From Rhodobacteraceae bacterium EL53 (GTDB taxonomy: Bacteria > Pseudomonadota > Alphaproteobacteria > Rhodobacterales > Rhodobacteraceae): a DNA stretch of 64,000 bases. The stretch is from NCBI GenBank assembly GCA_900313015.1, contig OMPR01000016.1, positions 62,001-126,000 of the forward strand, in the 5' to 3' direction. The translations under genes were made by a program, and so were the position numbers. Below, piece after piece: positions 58,152 through 64,000 of the stretch; the first letter of the stretch is position 1; the number at the start of each line of letters is the position of its first letter. Under the pieces are notes generated by a model. The model saw only the letters and a list, made by a program, of their open reading frames with translations. It had not been told where the DNA came from and searched no databases.

Positions 58152-58610
58152 ATGGCCGACATTGGGGCATATTTAAAAAAACATACAGAAGCCCTGGTCA
58201 AAGATGTGGGAATCGAAGCCGCTTGTGAATTGACCAGCAAATCCAAAGCGACGTTGGGGCGTTACTATTCTGAGAACGCAGAACATGCGGACCGGTTTAT
58301 GCCGGTGGATGCGGTTGCAAAGCTGGAACAGGCTTCAAGCTACCCACACGTGACATCGGCTTTGGCCGAATTAAAGAGCATCACACTATCTTATGATGAT
58401 CGTAAGCCAAATGAGCAACGCACAGGTGGTGTGAACGCCGATGTCATTGCCCTGAGCCAGCGATTTGCGATGTTGATGAGCGAATACCAGGCAGCGATCG
58501 AAGACGGGATCATCACTGTAAACGAAGCGAAACGTTTGTTGCGTGAGACCGTTTTGTTACAGCAGGTCCTGATTGATATGAAGCTTCACTTGGAAGAAGA
58601 AAGCGCCTGA
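58152..58610 (+). CDS. Phage CII-like regulatory protein
   Basis: The 152-residue product starts ADIGAYLKKHTEALVKDVGI, has a helix-turn-helix-like stretch (AACELTSKSKATLGRYYS) and VDAVAKLEQASSYPHVTSAL, matching what I know of phage regulatory CII-family proteins. The C-terminal half is helical and acidic. AAAGGGTG precedes the ATG; the frame is open upstream to 58056 without motifs. Chromosomal members occur in many Rhodobacterales without a prophage. Role unknown; it ends at a strong terminator. Confidence 0.6.
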   Translation: MADIGAYLKKHTEALVKDVGIEAACELTSKSKATLGRYYSENAEHADRFMPVDAVAKLEQASSYPHVTSALAELKSITLSYDDRKPNEQRTGGVNADVIALSQRFAMLMSEYQAAIEDGIITVNEAKRLLRETVLLQQVLIDMKLHLEEESA

Positions 58611-58656
58611 TTGGAAAACACCGGACTTTTCGTTTGGGTTTTGCTGGCATCTAATA

Positions 58657-58694
58657 GGCCCCCTGCGTAGATGCGCAGGGGGCCATTTCTTTTT
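58657..58694 (+). terminator. Rho-independent terminator of the CII-like gene
   Basis: GGCCCCCTGCG and CGCAGGGGGCC form a perfect 11-base stem around TAGATG, followed by ATTTCTTTTT. Confidence 0.88.
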
Positions 58695-58737
58695 AAGAAC
58701 GGGCAATTTTACAGTGTGAATTGTCTGCCCAATCAGG

Positions 58738-59862
58738 TCAGCTGTGACGCTGCACAATTACGGACCCGACTGAATACCCCGCTCCAAACGAACAGATCAG
58801 CCCAAGGTCGCCTTCGTGCAGGTCGTCCGAGTTTTGCGAAAAAGCAATAATGGATCCCGCAGAAGACGTGTTGGCGTAATCTTGCAAGATGTTTGGTTGT
58901 TCCCCATCGTCCGGAGTGCGCCCCAAAACCTTTTTTCCAATGAAATCATTCATTGTTTTGTTGGCTTGATGCAGCCAAAGACGTTTCAGATCGGTGTTGG
59001 CGACGCCGATGTCTGTCATATGCTCAGAGATGTGTTGGCTGACCATTGGCAGAACTTCTTTGAAAACTTTGCGCCCATTCTGCATGAACTGCATGTCGCG
59101 ACGGTCCTCTACGCCATCAGGGCGAGAGCGGCGCAGGAATCCATTGTTATTGCGAATGTTGTTGGAAAAGTCGGTTGCACAACGTGTCGAAAGGATCTCG
59201 AAGTGGGGGCCCGTGGCGTTTTCTTCTCGTTCTATCAACGTGGCGGTGGCAACGTCTCCGAAAATGAAATGGCAATCACGGTCTCGCCATTCCAGATGGC
59301 CGGAACAGATTTCTGGGTTCACCACGAGGGCAGAGCGGATCGATCCCGACCGAACCATGTCTGCAGCGGCTTGAATTCCGAAGGTCGCAGAAGAACAAGC
59401 AACATTCATGTCGAAGGCAAACCCTTGAATCCCAAGCGCCTTTTGAACTTCGATGGCGACCGCTGGATACGCGCGCTCCAAATTTGAGGCTGCACAAATC
59501 ACTGCATCCACATCGGCCGCCGTCTTACCGGCTTGTGCCAAAGCTTTGTCTGCCGCGTCCACAGCCATTTCGGTCATGATGCCGGGTTCGTCATCGCTGC
59601 GTTGACGCAACTGAGGATGCATAACGTCCGGATCCAGAATACCTGATTTGTCCATTACAAAACGCTGTTCAATGCCTGACGCCTTGAAAATGAAATCCAC
59701 CGATGAATGCTGCAGGGGCTCAACTTCGCCTGCGGTGATCGCCTCGGCGTTTTCAGCGTTGGTTTTATCTGCATAGGCGTTGAAGGCTTCGACGAGTTCG
59801 GCGTTGGTGATGACCTGACTAGGCGTGAACACCCCGGTTCCGGTGATGGCTGGTTTGTACAT
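58738..59862 (-). CDS. Beta-ketoacyl-ACP synthase III-like (FabH superfamily)
   Basis: The 374-residue thiolase-fold enzyme has the KAS III triad: Cys in MNVACSSATFGIQAAA, His in LWLHQANKTMNDF and Asn in YANTSSAGSIIAF. It is about 50 residues longer than FabH, with an insert after the N-terminal strand (AYADKTNAENAEAI), so it belongs to a FabH-like subgroup rather than the housekeeping enzyme. ATG 59862 follows AGGAG at seven bases; the frame is open upstream without a site. Its starter unit and product are unknown. It is divergent from the MarR regulator. Confidence 0.87.
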   Translation of the reverse strand: MYKPAITGTGVFTPSQVITNAELVEAFNAYADKTNAENAEAITAGEVEPLQHSSVDFIFKASGIEQRFVMDKSGILDPDVMHPQLRQRSDDEPGIMTEMAVDAADKALAQAGKTAADVDAVICAASNLERAYPAVAIEVQKALGIQGFAFDMNVACSSATFGIQAAADMVRSGSIRSALVVNPEICSGHLEWRDRDCHFIFGDVATATLIEREENATGPHFEILSTRCATDFSNNIRNNNGFLRRSRPDGVEDRRDMQFMQNGRKVFKEVLPMVSQHISEHMTDIGVANTDLKRLWLHQANKTMNDFIGKKVLGRTPDDGEQPNILQDYANTSSAGSIIAFSQNSDDLHEGDLGLICSFGAGYSVGSVIVQRHS

Positions 59863-60030
59863 TGCGGGCTCCTCAAGGTTACCGGTTGGCATAAAATGCC
59901 GCTGTGTTGGTTCAGGATCAAGGGTGGGTGCCCTTAGGGAAGTCCGTGAGATTAAGAAAAAAACTGTTTTGCATCTTGAATGGTTCGGATTTCGAAGTAT
60001 ATCGCGCGCTACATTGCCTAGGATACCTCC

Positions 60031-60504
60031 ATGCCGAACGACGAAACCTTTGTGATGGAGGGACTCAGTCCTGAAATTCAAGCGATGATGGGCGTTCATG
60101 CGCTTTATTGGAAGCTGGAAGAAACCATCGATGATCTGGCCACTGATCCAGAGTTGTCGCGCAATGAACTGCATTTGATGGTAAAGTTGGACAGACCCAA
60201 ACGCATGGGCGTGTTGGCACGGGATCTTTTGGCAGCTCCGTCAACCTTGACGGCGACGACCGATAACCTTGAGGCCAAAGGCTATTTGAAACGCCAGCGA
60301 GACCCAAGTGATCGCCGGGCTTGGTTGCTGGTTTTGACAACATTAGGCCAAGACATTCGACAAACGGTCGTGACCCGCGCGGGTGAGATGTTTCACCAAG
60401 CATCGGGATTGAACAGCGAAGAAACCGAAGAATTCGCGCGATTGGCGCGCAAAATCCGAAAAAACATCCTGAAAACAGGAATTCCTGAGGGACTGAAGAA
60501 ATGA
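60031..60504 (+). CDS. MarR family transcriptional regulator
   Basis: The 157-residue winged-helix regulator has LARDLLAAPSTLTATTDNLEAKGYLKR (recognition helix and turn) and the wing RDPSDRRAWLLVLT. The first gene of an efflux operon; the stop overlaps the adaptor gene by ATGA, so it most likely represses this operon until an effector binds. It also faces the FabH-like gene across 168 bases. Confidence 0.92.
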   Translation: MPNDETFVMEGLSPEIQAMMGVHALYWKLEETIDDLATDPELSRNELHLMVKLDRPKRMGVLARDLLAAPSTLTATTDNLEAKGYLKRQRDPSDRRAWLLVLTTLGQDIRQTVVTRAGEMFHQASGLNSEETEEFARLARKIRKNILKTGIPEGLKK

Positions 60505-61541
60505 AACTAGTGTCTGTAGTCAGCGCAGCCTTGATCGCCCTTTCAGGGGGCGCATTGGCGCAAGATAAAGCCCCCAAACCCGTGAAACTGATCGAAGTTA
60601 GCGAAACAGCACCGGGTTTTTCGCGACAATTCTTTGGGCAGGTTGCAGCGCGCCAATCTGTTGATCTTGCATTTCAGGTCTCTGGACAGATATTGGAATT
60701 GCCAGTGAACGAGGGTGTCGTCATATCGAAGGGGTCGCTGATCGCCCGATTGGATCAAGAACCGTTTGAGTTACAATTGAACCGGGCACGCCTTCAGAAA
60801 GAGCAAGCGGATCGCACGGTTGCGCGTTTGAACCGCCTCAAAGGAACTACCGTCAGCCAGGTATCGTTGGATGATTCAGAAACGGCTGCCGCGCTGAGTG
60901 CAATTGCACTGCGGGATGCTGAATACGCTCTGGAACATGCAACATTGACGGCCCCGTTTGATGCTTTGGTTGCACACCGAACCGTCGCGGCCTTTACGAC
61001 TGTTTCGGCCGGAACACCCGTTGTGCGTATCCATGATATGTCAGAGCTGCGGATCGAAGTGGACGTTCCGGAAATCCTGTTTCAACGCGCTGGACAGCAG
61101 GATGACGTCGAAATCACCGCAAAGTTTCCTGCTTCGGATGAACTCTTTCCCCTCCAAATTCGTGAGTTTGATGCCGAAACTTCAAGCGTTGGGCAAACAT
61201 TCCGCATCAACTTTGGGTTCCCGAAACCCGATGATCTGCAGGTATTTCCGGGGTCTTCTGTAACGGTCAATGTTCAGGTGCAGGATGGGCGGACGGGGAT
61301 TATCGTCCCGCCAACAGCCATTGTGACCCCCCCCTCGGGTGAGATTGGTGTCATGGTCTTTTCCCCAAAGGGCGAGAACGAAGGCACTGTGGCCTTTACC
61401 GTGGTTGAGATTGAACCCACTCAAGCAGGGGGTGTTCGGGTGACCTCTGGCCTGCAGGATGGAGATGAAATTGTTGTAACGGGTGGCAATGCGCTGGACG
61501 ATGGTCAACCCGTTCGCCGCTTTGCCGGCTTTGCGAACTAA
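60501..61541 (+). CDS. RND efflux periplasmic adaptor (MFP) protein
   Basis: The 346-residue protein has a signal peptide (VSVVSAALIALSGGALA), the biotinyl-lipoyl halves around DLAFQVSGQILELPVNEGV and TLTAPFDALVAHRTV, a short helical hairpin between, and a beta-barrel plus C-terminal domain (GSSVTVNVQV, ETGIIVPP-like IIVPPTAIV). It links the inner-membrane pump to an outer-membrane channel, which is not encoded here. Confidence 0.92.
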   Translation: MKLVSVVSAALIALSGGALAQDKAPKPVKLIEVSETAPGFSRQFFGQVAARQSVDLAFQVSGQILELPVNEGVVISKGSLIARLDQEPFELQLNRARLQKEQADRTVARLNRLKGTTVSQVSLDDSETAAALSAIALRDAEYALEHATLTAPFDALVAHRTVAAFTTVSAGTPVVRIHDMSELRIEVDVPEILFQRAGQQDDVEITAKFPASDELFPLQIREFDAETSSVGQTFRINFGFPKPDDLQVFPGSSVTVNVQVQDGRTGIIVPPTAIVTPPSGEIGVMVFSPKGENEGTVAFTVVEIEPTQAGGVRVTSGLQDGDEIVVTGGNALDDGQPVRRFAGFAN

Positions 61542-61552
61542 GGGGCGGGCGG

Positions 61553-64000
61553 ATGAATATCGCACGCGCATCAATCGAAAAGCCGCTGTACACGTGGCTT
61601 ATAATTCTGATTTCCCTGTTTGGGGGTATCTGGGGATTTACGTCATTGGGACGGCTCGAAGACCCCGCCTTTACCATTAAACAAGCTGTGATTGTGACCC
61701 AGTACCCCGGTGCGGATGCGGAACAGGTTGCTTTGGAAGTTTCGGAACCTTTGGAATCCGCGATCCAGAAAATGGGCGAGGTCGACAAGATTACGTCGAT
61801 CAACCAACCGGGTCGCTCCATTATCGAGGTCGAGATCCAATCGACCTATGACGGCACTGAACTCCCTGCCATTTGGACGGAATTGCGTGCAAAAGTGGGT
61901 GACGCAGCTCGTGGTTTACCGACGGGGGTAAGCCAGCCCTATGTGAACGACAGTTTTGGGGACGTGTTTGGCCTGTTCTATGCTGTCACTTCCGAGGGGT
62001 TTTCGGACGCGGAAAAACACGAACTGGCAACCTTTCTCAGGCGTGAATTGCTGACTGTGAATGGTGTTGCTGATGTTGATATCGCCGGGCTACCCGAAGA
62101 AGCGATTTTTGTAGAACCAGATCTTGCTTTGTCGGTGAACCAGAACGTCAGCATGCAAGCGATAGCAGAAGCAATTGCAACTGCGGATTCGGTCAAGGAC
62201 TCTGGCCTCGTGCGGGCGAATGATCGGGCGACAGCGATTTTGACTGCCGAAGGATCAGACAGCGTCTCTGAAATTGCTGGCTTGTCAGTTGGAACACAGG
62301 GACGTGTGATCAACCTGTCTGATATGGCGGGGGTGCATCGCGGCCGTGTTGTCGACCCGGAACTCATGGTGCGTTTCAATGGGGTTGAGGCGTTCACGCT
62401 TGGTGTTGCGGGTTTGGCGACTGAAAACATTGTCGAAGTCGGTAAGCGCGTTGATGCGAAGATGGCTGAGCTTGATCAAGACATCCCGTTTGGCGTCGAA
62501 ATTCTGCCGATCTATCAACAGCATGTGGTGGTCGAAGAAGCCTCGAATGCGTTTCTCGTAAACCTTGCCATGTCCGTTGCCATTGTGGTTGCGGTTCTTG
62601 CGCTTTTCATGGGGTGGCGGGCTGCCGTTGTTGTGGGCTCAACCTTGCTGCTGACAGTGGTCGGCACGTTGCTATTCATGACGATTTTTTCGATTGAGAT
62701 GGAACGGATTTCACTCGGTGCGCTGATCATTGCGATGGGGATGCTGGTCGACAATGCCATTGTGGTGGCTGAGGGCATGCAGATTTCGATGCAGCGTGGG
62801 AAGACCTCGCACGATGCAGCGCAAGATGCGGCCAGCAAAACGCAGATCCCGCTGTTGGGGGCGACGATTATCGGCATCATGGCCTTCGCGGGAATCGGGC
62901 TAAGCCCGGATGCGACAGGCGAATTCCTGTTCTCACTTTTTGCTGTTATCGGCATCTCGCTGTTGCTGAGCTGGGTCTTGGCGTTGACCGTCACACCGTT
63001 GCTTGGGCACTATTTCTTTAAGCAAGGCAAAGAAGGTGACGGTGACGCCTATGGCGGGCTTATGTTCCGGGCCTATAGCGCCACACTGCGCGCGGCGCTC
63101 AAGCTGCGTTGGCTGGTTGTAGTGGGGCTGGTCGGGGTGACTGTTGTTTGTTTCGTGGGCTTTGCTTCGGTCAAACAACAGTTCTTTCCCAACTCGAACA
63201 CGCCGCTGTTTTTTGTGCATTACAAGCTGCCGCAGGGGACGCCGATTAGTCTGACATCAGATCACCTGAAAACGGTTGAGGCGTGGCTGGCTGAACGAGA
63301 TGATGTTGTGTCTGCGACCACGTTTGTCGGGCAAGGGGCAACCCGGTTCATGCTGACCTATTCGGCAGAAAAGGCGAACCCGTCTTATGGGCACATGATC
63401 ATCCGCACGGCGTCGCTGGAGGATATCCCAGCGTTGCAGGCTGATCTTGAGGCATTTGGGCAGGCCCGCTTTCCCGAAGGTGAGTTTCGAACCAAGCGGC
63501 TGGTCTTTGGTCCCGGTGGCGGTGACCCGATTCAGGCGCGTTTCTCGGGCAATGATCCTAAGGTGCTCAGAGAACTGGCAGCTGAGGCAAAACGACGGAT
63601 GGAGGCCGCCTCGGACAATTTGATCGGGGTGCGCACGAATTGGCGGGAACAAGAATTGGCAGTCTTGCCAATCTATGCCACCAACCGGGCGCAAACTGCG
63701 GGCGTAACACGCGATGACATTGCGGATATGTTGCTGTTTTCCACCGATGGCCAGCGGGGCGGGGTCTTTCGTGAACGAGAACGGTTGATCCCGATCTATG
63801 TGCGGCGTCCCGCAGATGGACCCTATAGCATTGTCGATCAGGTGGTTTTTTCGGCGCAGGCGCAAAAATTCATGCCTATAGAACAGATGGTCGATGGATT
63901 TGAGTACAGGGTTCAAAACACTCTGGTTCATCGGCGGGATCGGGTTCCGACAATCACTGTCGGCGCCGATATCCCACCGGACCTGACGGCGGCCCAAGTG
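61553..64000 (+). CDS. RND efflux permease, partial at the right edge
   Basis: The open frame runs 816 codons from ATG 61553 to the last base without a stop; full members have about 1,030 residues. It begins with a first membrane helix (LYTWLIILISLFGGIWGF), a porter domain with VTQYPGADAEQVALEVSEPL, and a membrane block VVGSTLLLTVVGTLLFM with the motif GMLVDNAIVVAEGM in helix 4, where AcrB has two Asp (one is Asn here). It acts with the upstream adaptor as a drug or metabolite efflux pump; substrate unknown. Confidence 0.92.
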   Translation, partial: MNIARASIEKPLYTWLIILISLFGGIWGFTSLGRLEDPAFTIKQAVIVTQYPGADAEQVALEVSEPLESAIQKMGEVDKITSINQPGRSIIEVEIQSTYDGTELPAIWTELRAKVGDAARGLPTGVSQPYVNDSFGDVFGLFYAVTSEGFSDAEKHELATFLRRELLTVNGVADVDIAGLPEEAIFVEPDLALSVNQNVSMQAIAEAIATADSVKDSGLVRANDRATAILTAEGSDSVSEIAGLSVGTQGRVINLSDMAGVHRGRVVDPELMVRFNGVEAFTLGVAGLATENIVEVGKRVDAKMAELDQDIPFGVEILPIYQQHVVVEEASNAFLVNLAMSVAIVVAVLALFMGWRAAVVVGSTLLLTVVGTLLFMTIFSIEMERISLGALIIAMGMLVDNAIVVAEGMQISMQRGKTSHDAAQDAASKTQIPLLGATIIGIMAFAGIGLSPDATGEFLFSLFAVIGISLLLSWVLALTVTPLLGHYFFKQGKEGDGDAYGGLMFRAYSATLRAALKLRWLVVVGLVGVTVVCFVGFASVKQQFFPNSNTPLFFVHYKLPQGTPISLTSDHLKTVEAWLAERDDVVSATTFVGQGATRFMLTYSAEKANPSYGHMIIRTASLEDIPALQADLEAFGQARFPEGEFRTKRLVFGPGGGDPIQARFSGNDPKVLRELAAEAKRRMEAASDNLIGVRTNWREQELAVLPIYATNRAQTAGVTRDDIADMLLFSTDGQRGGVFRERERLIPIYVRRPADGPYSIVDQVVFSAQAQKFMPIEQMVDGFEYRVQNTLVHRRDRVPTITVGADIPPDLTAAQV

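Overview
The window is a 64 kb piece of an alphaproteobacterial chromosome, most probably from the Roseobacter group of Rhodobacterales. Evidence from gene content: Hedgehog/intein-like (Hint) domain proteins, an F1-only atpHAGDC operon, DUF2125, DUF1150 behind hsp20, a TIGR01459-type HAD hydrolase, DUF2161, an orphan extensin-like protein and a trxB divergent from an Lrp-type regulator. Coding density is high, with many 1-8 base stop/start overlaps. No tRNA, rRNA, CRISPR array, intact insertion sequence or prophage was found. The left 1.2 kb is gene-poor and looks decayed.

Layout. 1-1231: degenerate sequence with one probable broken gene. 1232-4717: two Hint proteins on either side of rpsD, the second overlapping a HlyC-type lysine acyltransferase. 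4712-6704: an AsnC/Lrp regulator divergent from a cysteine-desulfurase-like enzyme. 6768-9684: hisC, a prephenate/arogenate dehydrogenase and an extensin-like protein in one overlapping operon. 9681-15849: a DUF2125 protein, a ChaC-like glutathione-degrading enzyme, a MotA/ExbB-like channel with a giant coiled-coil MotB-like partner, and an M23 peptidase. 15849-19922: clpA, gloB, a methyltransferase. 20180-25243: the ATP synthase F1 operon with promoter and terminator.

25304-35254: metabolic genes including prs, an HCCA isomerase with an alpha/beta hydrolase, ltaE-ycgN-ribF, a MaoC protein, a HAD phosphatase, a 39-residue lysine-rich protein, a manganese pyrophosphatase and a DUF2161 nuclease-fold protein. 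35278-37517: CIRCE-controlled groESL. 37575-41003: a GNAT, a DMT exporter, a lipase and an isolated PhnM-like hydrolase. 41095-43822: purE-purK, YdcH, hsp20-DUF1150. 43929-47438: PhzF with a GT10-type glycosyltransferase, then a membrane 2Fe-2S ferredoxin/adenylate cyclase fusion. 47608-50984: trxB-rraB, an Lrp regulator, a third Hint protein and a 49-residue conserved-looking small protein. 51135-57799: lgt-midA-pgeF, ubiK, a YbjN protein, proC-csaA-dehydrogenase, tdk. 58152-64000: a CII-like regulator, a KAS III-like enzyme and a MarR-MFP-RND efflux operon that runs off the right edge.

Most of this is core metabolism and envelope biology. The items least explained by standard annotation are the Hint/HlyC pair, the MotA/MotB-like pair with an unusually long coiled coil, the ferredoxin-cyclase fusion, two very small genes (33128-33247 and 50835-50984), a structured intergenic region at 41019-41084 and a terminator-like hairpin in the rpsD leader. 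All functional calls rest on motif recognition by eye; no database search was run.
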